From contig JAZAYU010000175.1 of assembly GCA_038501625.1 (NCBI GenBank), positions 578,001 to 642,000 of the forward strand: 64,000 bases of DNA. Reading direction: 5' to 3'. The position numbers and the translations under genes are program-made. How positions within the stretch are numbered: position 1 is the stretch's first letter; every line of letters begins with the position of its first letter. This DNA comes from Corbicula japonica. Its lineage: Eukaryota; Mollusca; Bivalvia; Venerida; Cyrenidae. The notes beneath the pieces were generated by a model, which was given only the letters and a program-made list of their open reading frames with translations, was not told where the DNA came from and made no database searches. This document shows positions 21,056 through 32,184 of the stretch, one piece after another.

Positions 21056-22165
21056 ACTTATCATACATGTAACATAAAGCCCCGAATCTAAGAATGGAGA
21101 CCAGTCTCACAAGCCAGCAATCCGCTGAAACGTTAACCTGTCTCAGAATTGACAATGGAAATTCGCGAGCATAGAGTTGAGATCTCTCCGGAAACGAGCG
21201 AGAGCTCGTGCAAATATTATCACGCAACAATATGTCTTAACTCGACGATTGCTAACCCGGTTACTGAATTTCCAACCTCAAGTAAATTCGATTTTACAAG
21301 TAATTTTATGCCGAGTCTTTGTTTTATTAATTCAAGTTTACCACGTTATTCAGAGTAACTATCTCTTAAGCTTACACAATTACGTAATGTAATATACTCA
21401 ATCAAGCAATTTCTGAACAAATAAAGTCCTATTCCAACTTCAAATAAACACGGTAGGTATTAACAAATCAACGATTGCAATTTATTTAGTATTTATAAGT
21501 TTACTTAATACACGTATCCACATAATTCTAAACATCACGATTTGAGGGAATACCGATATACACCGTAATGTGACACTTTAAGAGTCAATTAATGTTAAAG
21601 TCATTTGATTTAAAAACAGGATCTTAAGCCAGTCTACATCCTTCCATACAAACATCACTCTCAATGCAGAACGGCAGAAAATAGACTGGCTATTATAACA
21701 TTTTGTTAGGATGCATAAAACTATAAAAAGACAAACACGACAGATTATAGAAGAGATTAAAAATAATCATAGAAAATAGATAATAAGATAAAAGTATTTA
21801 AGAAAAAGAGGGATAGATTTTTAACAGAGGAAGTTATTTGTTCATCATTTCTGGTGGATCTTTCGGGTCTAGATAATGCGTTTTACAAAAAAAAAAAACA
21901 AAAAAAAAACACGCCAGGAACCGCTCGTTAAGCTGTTGCTCTCTTGCAGTGGGATTCTTGCAACTGGCACCCACACTGGCACCCACACTGGCAATGATCT
22001 TTGTAGCCAGGCTTTATGGTTTATTCACGGAGAAGAAGCAGTGATACGAGTATATGTCAGTGACTAAAAAGATATGGAACTATTGACATTTGTAATTAAT
22101 GATATATTGGCAATTCGGTTTGAAATCGATCAATATTTTACATGTAGATGTGAAAATAAGTATAG
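21056..22165. other. No gene; minor direct repeat
   Basis: AT-rich sequence with an A-rich tract at 21887-21911 and a twofold direct repeat CTGGCACCCACA at 21964-21987. No supported coding sequence. Confidence 0.5.
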
Positions 22166-22267
22166 GTTATAGTTTATTTGGAGACTTGTATGAAAATTAA
22201 ACGGTCAGGCCCAGCGCAGCTTGGCGACCGTTTAATTTTTCATACAAGCCTCTAAATAAACTATAAC
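22166..22267. mobile_element. Hairpin element (MITE-like), single copy here
   Basis: The left arm 22166-22206 (GTTATAGTTTATTTGGAGAC...) and right arm 22226-22267 are complementary with about two differences around a GC-rich loop of 19 bases. It has no coding capacity. Confidence 0.75.
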
Positions 22268-24000
22268 GTATATAATGGTCGAAATTATTTTTGTAACTGA
22301 CAAAACAGTCGCCGCCTAAATTACCATGTATGGGTGTGCAGACGATCAATAGTCAAACTGAAAGTAGTTTTGTGACGTTCTCATTAAATGACCCGTAAAC
22401 ATGTACTGAGATAATATTATAGAAAGTGAATTATGAAATTTCTTTATCTGAAAACACCATGTGAACAAACTAATTCTTAGGGAAAAAATCTGTGTAGCAA
22501 TCTGTCCTTGGGATGAGAAACATGGGTTCGTCCGTGCAAGTTCCATTTTACCATTTCCTTCATTAATAAATCATTCATAACATGGAAAAAGAGTTTATAT
22601 CCAGATCAACGCGCTCATCCGTGTATTCTGATCACGATCGACACTTCTCGCTGTTAGATTCACTAGATTATATAGAGGAAATCGACCTTTATTAAACACA
22701 TTTCCGACGCGCGACTTAATGAGAATTAAGGTTCATTGGCTTAAAAATAATTTCAACCATTATTACCCTTTAAAGGCAGAATAAATTGCTGCACATACTT
22801 TGTAAGCGGTTTGATAATTTTATAACTGATAAGATGGCCATATCCCTAAAAGTTGTCATGGTAATGTTTGCTCGAGGCAGATAATTTACCGGAATTTGAG
22901 GGATTTTACATGCGTAATAATACATTCAACTTAGAACTGAATTAAAAAATTAGCAGAAAAACGCTCATCTGAACTGCATTATTATTTTTGGAAATAAAGC
23001 TTTATATTGAACATTTACTAAGCATGTGAAAACCCTGACACAAGTGTTGTTTACAGAATTAAATAGACTAAGTTATCTATTTTTTAATAATCAAATTGAA
23101 CTACAGAAATAAATACAGAAGGTGTATTTGCGTTCTTTACTGTCGACAGAAACCCGACGGATTGAAACCTGTTATAAAATGAATACTAGTATTTTACCAA
23201 GTATAATTTCAACCACTAAGTCGGTAAGTGCTTATACATGACAGAGCGATCTAAAACTTTAGCTGGTCGCGCGCCTGCGCTGCGCTATGCTGATAATAGT
23301 CCGTAAATTCATTAACCTATATACATATCCAATAGCCTGACGATTATTTTATATGAATGAACATCCGTATTTAAATAAAAATTCTTTGTAGTAATTTATT
23401 TTATCATGTCCCATGTATATTATACATAGGCATTTATGAAATTAAATATCAATATGATTTTGACAATAAACTGTAGAATTATGAAACAAAATAGATATTT
23501 GAATTTAGCTGTAAGTTGTTTTCTTTTACTTTAATATAAGAACATGTATTCAAAATTTCAGCTAGCTACCTTATTTCAGCATGGTAGCATATTTACTTAG
23601 TAATACTGGGAAATCATTCAATGACGCGTTAGTAGAGAAATAAATTTTCCCCAAAATTGAAAATTACTGGATTTCCATTGAACAAAATAATTTTTTAACC
23701 TTTAAATTGGCGTGCAAATGACTTATGAGCAGTCTAAATCAAAATAAAATTTGTTCTTCATTGCGCCATGGTAATTTAGAACAGCTCGCATGTTAATCAC
23801 AAATATATGTCCATTAAAAACCGTTTTAAAATGTAACTTATTTAGAAAGTTAGTGTTTCGAAACACGTTTATAAGTTGACACTTATTACATGTAGCTACA
23901 TTTGTGCAAATAATCTCTGTATTGTTAGAGACCGCCATTTTTTAAGTTTTATTAGCATAAGTAATATTTTAACCCCGAATAATGGTTTAATGTTGGGTTA
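22268..24000. other. No feature seen
   Basis: About 1.7 kb of AT-rich sequence. Frames of 65-71 codons near 23723-24073 overlap on opposite strands and are not recognisable. Confidence 0.5.
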
Positions 24001-25302
24001 TATTCTCAATGAAAACATTTTTAATTTTAACGGGGTATCTAATCTGCAGACTAAAATAAACTTATCTACATAATTAAAATAATAAAAAAAAAACGCATCA
24101 TTTTAAAGCGTTATTTTTCTTAATAAGAACATTTTAATTCAAAGAAATGTAAAGATCACCTTCCCAGCGATCGCTTATCAAGCGATAAGTGAAACTCCGC
24201 CTGCAACATTTAGTGCGCATGCGTGAACGATACCGTTCCCAGGTCAGTTCAACGATAATATGCGCTAAATAAAAACATGTTACTGAAAATCTCAAGATTA
24301 AAAGGAAGATTTATATACGGAGCGAAAATGTGAAATATGATGATATCAATGCATGGCCGATATAGAATTGTATTCTCAATGAAAACATTTTTAATTTTAA
24401 CGGGGTATCTAATCTGCAGACTAAAATAAACTTATCTACATAATTAAAATAATAAAAAAAAACGCATCATTTTAAAGCGTTATTTTTCTTAATAAGAACA
24501 TTTTAATTCAAAGAAATGTAAAGATCACCTTCCCAGCGATCGCTTATCAAGCGATAAGTGAAACTCCGCCTGCAACATTTAGTGCGCATGCGTGAACGAT
24601 AACGTTCCCAGGTCAGTTTATAAGAGAACTTAACTTCTTTATAATAACTCTATATTTGTTCTACATATTGCTGCACCTTTTCTAAGAAATGTTTTCAAAT
24701 TTCAAAGCATTCTGATTACCCGTTCCATGAAAAACACCATATCTATATAGCCACTATCCAAGGCCTCGGTCAAGCCATTTTTGCTGATTTCATATATCGC
24801 AACATTTTGGGTGCCATTTAAAAAACGCGTTACTTTTTCATGTCATATTGACTTTTTTGATTGTATTAAAAGTTAAATTGTATGATTACACTGCAAAAGT
24901 CTGATTTGTTTACTATAAGCAGCCATGCAAGTGCAATTAATTCAATTTTTTAAACAAAAATGGCTGTTGTTTTCATCAATTTTCACATTCAACACAAATT
25001 TACTGACCCAAACATAAAAAAATACTGACTAAAATTCACTTTTTTCATCAAAACAATATAATTACAACAAACTTTTATGAGCAGCTTTAATAATTAGCTG
25101 ATTTGAGTGGCCAACCCAGTCAATTAAAGTCCTACACTGTAATTAGCTAATTAAGGCTGTTAATTGCCATTGACATCACCTTAACACCAATTTGTGATTG
25201 TAGCACCTTAACATAGTAGGTTGCCTATATAATGTCAGCAAAATGTTTCCAAGGTGTGTGTGTACTCCCTAAGCCACACTAGTGTCTGTTTGACTCTCAA
25301 AT

Positions 25303-25980
25303 ATGGTGTCTTATAGGAAAAGATAACACATAGGGGCTAAAACTGGGTTCAAAAAAGGCCGCCCGAGTGCTATGAAAGGGAAGTCATTCGAATATGAGGA
25401 AAATACCTCTGAATCCAAATTTGCACGCTTGCCCGAACAAACTTTTAATGACCGAATAGTACAGGAAGGAGAAATTCTTACTTTTAAAGATGTTGATGGC
25501 TCAAGTACGAATGTGAAACCACTCCGCAGTCTGTCTAAAGCCAAAACCCTGCTTGAGGAGTACACACACCATAAAGTTGACTCTGGTAGCTACCACCCTG
25601 ACTTGCTTGTCAACAAGATTTATAGGCTTCTGGATGTCTGTCTCATGTTCAACTCTGAAATTAGAAAGCACATGTCTTTAAAGCCTCAATGCAATGGCTA
25701 TCTGATGATTGATGCTGCTAACTCAAGGGCTTGGGGCTGGGCTGCCAGTGAGCGCCTCTTCTGTGAGAAGTGCTCATATGTCAGCCCATACTACAAGCTC
25801 TATGAGGAGGTTGAAACTGATGGAAGGGGCAGAAAAGCAGCACAAATTAATGTTGGTATACAACTGGGTCTCATGACCACGCCAATATCCAATACCGGCT
25901 TAATCCGGATATTGGCCAATGCCAATATTCCGCCTCCAAATCTGTCTGCGCAGCCTTCACTCATATTTGCACTATTCTAA
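25303..25980 (+). pseudogene. Mutator-like transposase, N-terminal fragment
   Basis: A frame beginning ATG at 25303 (MVSYRKR) meets TAA at 25324-25326. It then continues in the same frame through a basic GFKKGRPS segment and is open from 25372 (ATG) to the stop at 25978. The region containing CNGYLMIDAANSRAWGW, LFCEKCSYVS, YEEVETDGRGRKAAQINVG and ISNTGLIRILANANIPPP resembles the conserved N-terminal block of Mutator-like transposase proteins abundant in molluscs (assigned from memory of the family). After PPP the similarity stops and the frame ends 14 residues later, so the catalytic DDE part is missing. The early stop looks like a CAA-to-TAA change. Likely inactive as transposase. Confidence 0.7.
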
Positions 25981-26097
25981 GGGTATGACAGATCCAAAAC
26001 CTGATTTTAGTGCTATACCACACTTAAGAGACCACTGCTATTCCAGTTAACAGTGTTTTCCAGTGCTTCACTAACAAATGTGCTTGTATTTATTTTA

Positions 26098-26150
26098 TCG
26101 GCATATTCTGACTTGTCGGACAGGCAGTTTTCACCGACAGAATATGCCGA
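26098..26150. repeat. Small hairpin
   Basis: TCGGCATATTCTG (26098-26110) pairs with its exact complement at 26138-26150. The loop contains further partial symmetry. It lies between the transposase fragment and the convergent endonuclease frame. Confidence 0.7.
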
Positions 26151-26212
26151 AAGAGTGAATTGATGTATATAGTGTAAATATGTTGTTGTTTTTATCATGA
26201 TATTTTTACCAT

Positions 26213-26650
26213 TTAAAAATTTAAATAAATAATAAATAAATACCTAAAAATACACTTTGGCAATTCCTCCCCATTTATTTCATGCCCCAGACTATCAGCT
26301 CTATCCCTGCAGGCCTGCCTTTGGTTGTTTACCGCCTGCGGCTCTAAATTCAGATGGCTGAAATTGCAACACAATAAATAATGACAAAGATGTGAGACAT
26401 GCATGTCCTCTGGAAGCCTTTCCATGTTGTGGTGTATTTGATAAACAAGTCTATGAATATAATAATATCTGCTAACAGTGTCACCAGGAAATTTCACTCT
26501 CATTCTCCCATACCTCATGCCCTTTTGGTCCCTAAGTGTCCCACCCCACCTTAAACACCCCTTGTTGCCAAATACTTCACATTTTGTGTCTATTCTTCTT
26601 TGTAATGCTAAGAAAACGTGATTTAGAGACATTCTGACTGCAGACGACAA
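26213..26650 (-). CDS. His-Me-finger (I-PpoI-like) homing-endonuclease-type protein
   Basis: The intact 145-codon frame matches the zinc-binding His-Me endonuclease family whose best-known member is I-PpoI. Using I-PpoI numbering from memory, the catalytic His98 and Asn119 and zinc ligands Cys100, Cys105 and His110 fall at H87, N108, C89, C94 and H99 here with identical spacing. The motif is VSHLCHYLLCCNFSHLNLEP followed by VNNQ. C32 (in GCLRW) is placed to be the first zinc ligand, and arginines at 49 and 51 flank the expected catalytic-arginine position. The enzyme family cuts double-stranded DNA with a metal ion. The C-terminal 15 residues are hydrophobic and AT-coded and may run into noncoding sequence. 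It converges on the transposase fragment. Whether it is expressed, or is a host or transposon protein, cannot be told from sequence. Confidence 0.75.
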   Translation of the reverse strand: MSSAVRMSLNHVFLALQRRIDTKCEVFGNKGCLRWGGTLRDQKGMRYGRMRVKFPGDTVSRYYYIHRLVYQIHHNMERLPEDMHVSHLCHYLLCCNFSHLNLEPQAVNNQRQACRDRADSLGHEINGEELPKCIFRYLFIIYLNF

Positions 26651-26688
26651 AAATAAACAAGTACCCTGAAGTTGTTATTTTTTCTTAT

Positions 26689-27162
26689 AGGTTGTATTAT
26701 GGTAAAAAATTCTCCATAGACACTAATGTTAAATAAATGATTTTCAATTGCATCTTGTCGTTTTATTTATGTCTTAATCCCAGCAAAACCTGGTATCAGC
26801 TTGAAGGTCTGTCCATTCCCGTTTGTCTACAATAAAGCAAATGGCATGTTAACTTACTTGTAAGAAAATCCCAGTCCACCGAATGACGTCACCCTCAATT
26901 TGTCTAGTATCCATACGCGGGATTTCCCCAAACTACCTACTTTCATTTTCCAATTAACTGATCATCCATTTTCTGTCAGAATTTCTTATTTTATGTCTCA
27001 AATTATTTCTAAATGATTGCTTGTATCATAATGAACAAAAATAACCACATTATGAAGTATTTCATGTCTTTAGATACAGAAGAAAAATGAACTATTTAGC
27101 AATTCGCACTACATTCGAGTGGACCACGGAGGAATACTGCGTTATTTACCATAATACAACCT
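26689..27162. mobile_element. 474-bp segment bounded by perfect 18-bp inverted repeats
   Basis: AGGTTGTATTATGGTAAA at 26689-26706 is exactly complementary to 27145-27162. The interior has no supported frame. The right end is also the right border of the larger insertion, so it is either a MITE at its edge or a subterminal repeat of the bigger element. Confidence 0.75.
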
Positions 27163-27283
27163 CAACGATAATATGCGCTAAATAAAAACATGTTACTGAA
27201 AATCTCAAGATTAAAAAGAAGATTTATATACTGAGCGAAAATGTGAAATATGATGATATCAATGCATGGCCGATATAGAATTG

Positions 27284-28320
27284 TTTTCTGCCGTATCTTC
27301 CCAAGGTTATGTTACTTCAGGACCAATTAATTCAAATTTATACATTCGATATGTACATCTTAATGTCTTTTTTTTAATGAATGTTATAAGTTTAGTTTAT
27401 ATAAGCAGGCACAACTGCTCCGTGAAGTTTTATTTCTTCACTCGCTTTTATTCAAATGTATGGGATCTGTTTGTTTTGTCAGATATAAGCGTTGAAATGT
27501 ATTTTTATTCGTTGTATAAAGATTTCATCCAACTATAATACACAGAAAACTAAATCTAAATCCCGTTAGGAAAAGCAACCTCAGAAAAAAATGCAGCGAA
27601 GTTTTGTTTCAAACAACGTTTGATATTTACAGAAACGTTTTCAGAAAGATTTTTTTATACATTTTACTTTTACATTTTTATTCCTATGTTTAATATTATT
27701 TATGTAAAACGGCGCCACCGTATTACATAAAGTGAGCGAAAATCGCTACAATCTTTACTATCAAAACAGAAATTGAACCAATTAAAAATTCACTCAAAAT
27801 AGCCATGAATACTGAAGTTAGAAGAAGTTAACTTTTCTCATATATGTTATTTACAATGAAAAACACATAATATAATTATAACATTTCTGTCAATCAAAAT
27901 GTTGTCTCGCATTCTTACAATAATAATTAAACCTAGTTTTTGTTTTAAATTGACCACTTTATGCCAGCAATTGATCATTATTTTAAACACATGCATGTCG
28001 CATAACTCTACCATGACCAGTTTCTACAGTTAAGACGTTTCTACTATGAAATCAGTGATAAAAAGTGTTGGTGGGCTCAGCATTATTTTATTTAAAAGTA
28101 GAGGTTAGAGTTTGGAAAATCTGAAAATCAGCATTTCCCAGAACTATGCACAGCGAAACACCGCTAATAAGATTGGAATTGGTACTGGGTAAAATTGGTA
28201 AAAGATATTAGGTGGTCTACATTTGTGTTCTCAATTTCTGTGTGATCTTTATGGGACCTTCACTGTAGTGATCATTCAAGCTTTGATAGGGGTACTACAA
28301 TTGCTGGTCAAAACAAATAA
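27284..28320. other. No feature seen
   Basis: About 1 kb of AT-rich sequence. The 90-codon frame starting in the duplicated block at 27266 has no recognisable domain. Confidence 0.5.
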
Positions 28321-28529
28321 CTGCAGTATCATTATATTTCGCGGGGACGAATTTTCGCGCAAATCCCGTAAAAACAAAGTCGCGGGGGGCATGAATTCAC
28401 GCAACTGTGTTTTCCTATAAAGAAACACTGTTACATGGTTTGATTTTGCTGGGGTTGAATTTCGCGCTCTTGTCGCAGCGCGAAATACGCGAAAATTAAA
28501 CCCGAGCGAAATTGAATGATTTAACTGCA
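28321..28529. mobile_element. CpG-rich MITE-like repeat
   Basis: The ends are imperfect inverted repeats (TGCAGTATCATTATATTTCG against CGAAATTGAATGATTTAACT-GCA). The interior is rich in words such as TTTCGCGGGGACGAATTTTC and GCGCGAAATACGCGAAAATT. I know similar dispersed repeats from marine invertebrates by recollection only. Confidence 0.55.
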
Positions 28530-29365
28530 CACCACAGCCATAAGTTCAATAACTAATAATTCAGTGAATTCATTTATTGTCTATGGATTCTAAATTTCGT
28601 GTGCAGGTCGATCCACATAAGTGTAACTTTACCAAAAACCACGGAAATTTTCTGCCCCCGAAAATAAGGCTTTTACATTAAGTTGAACACAATTTTTATA
28701 GCAGAAATTACTGACGAAATTACGGTTAATGTTGACAGACAAATATAGGACTGTCTTTGCTCGATCTTAAATATATGATGTCAAAATAAGCAATGAAAAG
28801 GATTAAACTGCTAGCATATTCAGACATGTAGCACTACTTTTAATGCAAATTAGTTGTCGTTAGCATAACAGGTCTCTATTGACCCATAAATGATCTTACT
28901 AGCCAAGAATATCAAACAACTTCATGCGCACACCTTTATATCTGAAACTAAACCATGTATCATCCGTTGCGAACAGGTTGCGCACGCTGCCAAGGGACTC
29001 CCCAAATTGAGTCGCCCGCTCAGATTTATTTTCATTGTATGAACTGCTATATAGAAATGGATCGTGGTCTTAACGTGGGTGGCAAACATCGCTTAAGAGA
29101 TACAAAAATAGATGTTCATGCAACAACTGCAAATTCTCGTGATAATTGTAGTAATACGGTCTAGTTAAGTTAAACTTCTTGTCACATAAATGGGTTTGAA
29201 CGGTTGAGAAAGCACATAGCAATAGTTTTGCACACTCTGCATGTTACCTATACAGATGCGCCATTTGTATTTGTAAATAAAGTGCTTAAATCTAGTACCA
29301 TTTAATTGGATCACTCGGAATTTTTGTGTCCGGTAAATAGATGTCAAACTAATACTTAGTAAAAA

Positions 29366-29366
<1 letters not shown>
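28530..29366. other. No feature seen
   Basis: AT-rich sequence. A 69-codon frame (28955-29164) includes CARCQ and CMNC pairs, but nothing else supports a gene. Confidence 0.4.

Positions 29367-29422
<56 letters not shown>
29367..29422. repeat. ATT trinucleotide microsatellite
   Basis: An uninterrupted run of about 18 ATT units. Confidence 0.95.
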
Positions 29423-29574
29423 GTTTTTGTCAGTATCATATCATATTTTGTGGACTTTTAAATTGAACAGTGCGATGACGATTTCATACGCCCTTATTGA
29501 ATATTATAATAAAATGAATGTATAATGATGAATGTCAGGTAAGACTAAATGATCGAAAGAAGTCTGCATTGTTT

Positions 29575-30002
29575 CATAACTTATTAAGTGGAATTTCCGA
29601 ATGGAATGAGTCCTATCGGAAAATAATCAACAATTCCTTTCGGAATGATTCCGATCGGAATTAGTGTATATAGAAAAATTCCGATCGGAAAATGTATGTC
29701 GGAATGTTTCCTATCGGAATTTGCCGACAGGACTGATTCCGATCGGAACCGTGAAATTCCGACGGGAAAAACATGTTTTCCTATCGGAAGAATTTTCGTT
29801 CCGATCGGAATCGCATGTTTTTTAACCATGTTTTTTTGCAATATTTCTGTTAATTTCTAAAGTTCCACCATGAAAATTTCCAAATAAAGAGTTGAAGTTA
29901 CACGCTTTCGAATGATGTATATTAAAGCTGCCTTGCTTTTAAAATGAAAAAAAAGTTTTCGGAAAATATAATATTCCGAAAATTCACAGGATCGTGTTCA
30001 TA
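29575..30002 (-). repeat. Family Q element, inverted copy
   Basis: Four exact TTCCGATCGGAA sites (near 29649, 29679, 29738, 29799) plus variants such as TTCCTATCGGAA lie at 29590-29815. The flank towards 30002 contains TTTTCGGAAAATATAATATT and AATTCACAGGATCGTGTTCA, the complement of the 18930 copy flank. The order of sites differs from the other copy, so the array has been reshuffled or independently amplified. Confidence 0.85.
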
Positions 30003-30105
30003 GTTATACAATAATCAGTTTCATAATAGACGCCACAAACAATTAACAAAAATGAGAACCCGATGATTTACCGCCTTGGAACGGTCAATGGCAAAACATA
30101 AAGTT
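30003..30105 (-). mobile_element. Family R tail, middle module
   Basis: AATCAGTTTCATAATAGACG, CACAAACAATTAAC, GAGAACCC and CCGCCTTGGAACGGTCAATG match the middle of the tail. The element stops short after GGCAAAACA. Confidence 0.65.
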
Positions 30106-30669
30106 TTCGCAAAACTCTCATTGCAGTGTCAAAATAAAACTGGAATTCATAATTCACTTTCTAAATGCGTTTCCGTAGATTGAAATATTCGAATGTGACT
30201 ATGTTAACACAAACATTAAGGAGAAAAATTCAAAAATTATTTACACGCTGAGGTTCTTTTTCTGCGAGGTATAATATTCTACAAATTTAAGGAAAATATG
30301 GTTTTACTAAATTTGCGCCATACAATACGGCAACAAAAGGGGTTTTATATTTTGTAAACTAAAACTTTATTTTTATAACATATAAACACAACTATATAGT
30401 ATGTTCCTGTTTGTCGTTTGACATGTGACTACACGCCTAATTAATATGCAATTAGATATCCGGACTCCTATATCCATATAAGTCTAACTTTGTTGTAAAA
30501 TAATACATGTTTTCATGTATGTTCCTTGATTTGTTTGATTGTATTCACTTTTGTATTTTTCGCTAATACATCTGCCAATGTTAGGGGCAAGAAACAATAT
30601 CGGACTTGAACTTGAACTCGTTTATGTTATACATGAGTTATCTTCCTGTTTTCGGGCTCGCTTATCGCA
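30106..30669. other. No feature seen
   Basis: AT-rich sequence without a supported frame or repeat. Confidence 0.5.
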
Positions 30670-31006
30670 AAGCATAATTATCTTTGTTGAGCTGATGGGT
30701 GGGTTGGAGTTATTTCACCAAGACAATTTGTACTTGTTTTGTGATACGAGAACCTGTTGGGGCAAGTGTGAGGTTGGTGCACCTTAGAACCTGGTTTAAA
30801 CCCCCAGTGGCAATTTGTTTTGCCACTGACCGTTCCAAGGCGGTAACCCCTCCGGTTCTCACTTCCGTTATTTGTTTGTGGCGTCCAGTTTGAAACTGAT
30901 TTTTGTAATACCATGCTCTCTTTTCCTCTCTACTTTTTGGCTGTGTGGGGAGGCTGTGTATGCTGGATGTGGCCATTCCTGATATGCATATTTCATTTTT
31001 TTCACA
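30670..31006 (+). mobile_element. Family R retroelement 3' tail, well preserved
   Basis: This is the cleanest solitary tail: TTGAGCTGATGGGTGGGTTG, ACGAGAACCTGTTGGGGCAA, CTGGTTTAAACCCCCAGTGG, GACCGTTCCAAGGCGGTAAC, a CTCTCTTTTCCTCTC tract, then GATATGCATATTTCATTTTT. The matching open frames on both strands are incidental. Confidence 0.75.
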
Positions 31007-32184
31007 TCTAAACTAGTTTGGATTTGTTGTTGCTATTTAAACAATTGTATCAACTTTTTAAACAAACCGTAATTGTTTATACTCACGATATTATTCTTAA
31101 CTGATGCAAACAAGCTTAGAACTATTAAAACAGGCAAGTTTCATTTAATTTACTTGTCCACTACAAAACAATACTTACATGATTTCATAGTTTATTAACG
31201 ACTAAAGCATTACTGTATTTTTGTCGTAAATTTTCATGACGTTAAATGATATTGGTGTTAATAATAAGGAAAAGCGTCAACATTTTATTTATAAACATAA
31301 TACGTTATTTAAACCATTTACAAGGGGTATTGTCACCCTCTTACACTATTGGCTTATATACATTCACCTCTGTTATAGGCTGGGACTACTTTCAACAACT
31401 TTTACTTTATCTCATAAAATAGTTCAACTACATTTAAACATGTTTGGGTTTCTTCGGTTTCAATGAAAGATAGTGAAGATTTTTGTCATTTGTTATACCA
31501 CAAGCTTTTAGATTCATAATTATGACTGTATACAACGAAGCTTCTAAGTTTGGTTAAAAAATCTTGACATTGAGCCTTTCGCAGAGGTGTAGAGTGACTG
31601 TTAAGAAAGACAACTCTGCAAAGGAGATTGGCTGCATTGCATTTACTTATTTCGTAAAACTGACATTTTGTGCAATGATTTCCGTTTTTGCCTGGAGGTT
31701 CTCAATTATACGAACATTCCATTAGCAGCCTCAATTAAATCGAGTGTGCAACTTTTTAAAGGACAGTGTTTTATAGGATTTATTGTCCAACAAGATGCTT
31801 AAATGCAATATACAAAACCTACCTAAATTGACTTAAATTATATATTTTGTCATGTTTCGGCCGACCTTATACGGTAACATCTTCATAAAAAGATTTGTCG
31901 TTAATTAATTTCAAAGTTAATCCTCTTTTATGTTCCGAGAGTAACGAATAATCTTTCAAACAAAGTTTGTTTTTAAAGTATAAGTTTTGTTTATGACACG
32001 AGTATATATGTCACAACGAATAATCATTGGAAAGAAATTGTTTATGAATTAGCAGAATAAATAACAATTCGGAATTGGGGCATCTGTTTGACATTGTTAC
32101 AATAGTGTTTGGGGCATATCAATAAAAAATTTACAATCTAACCTGCAATGAAATAAAAAAGACGTTTGTAGAAATTTCGTTGAC
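31007..32184. other. No feature seen
   Basis: About 1.2 kb of AT-rich sequence without a supported gene. Confidence 0.5.

Larger units (their letters stand above)
24618..27162. mobile_element. About 2.5-kb insertion carrying transposase and endonuclease sequences
   Basis: Comparison with the uninterrupted duplicate gives the borders almost to the base: GGTCAGTT before and TCAACGATAA after. At most one T is duplicated, so there is no 8-9 bp Mutator-type target duplication. The insertion holds a Mutator-like fragment (25303-25980, +), an endonuclease frame (26650-26213, -) and a 474-bp inverted-repeat-bounded segment whose right end coincides with the insertion border. It may be composite. Confidence 0.7.
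24001..27283. repeat. Tandem duplication of 370 bp, second copy split by an insertion
   Basis: Copy 1 runs 24001-24370. Copy 2 is 24371-24617 plus 27163-27283. Both start TATTCTCAATGAAAACATTT and end CGATATAGAATTG. Only a few substitutions separate them. The intact first copy defines the empty target site (GGTCAGTTCAACGATAA) for the intervening insertion. Confidence 0.9.

Noticed and set aside
21085..21125. Possible fifth family P fragment (GGAGACCAGTCTCACAAG)
   Set aside because: The match is too short and lacks the AAGGTTATAAA end or a second arm.
28321..28529. CpG-rich stretch as a possible promoter island
   Set aside because: It has inverted-repeat ends and looks like a dispersed repeat, and no gene follows it.
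28955..29164. Frame with two CxxC pairs suggesting a zinc ribbon
   Set aside because: Spacing fits no family I can name, and there is no splice, paralogue or conservation support.
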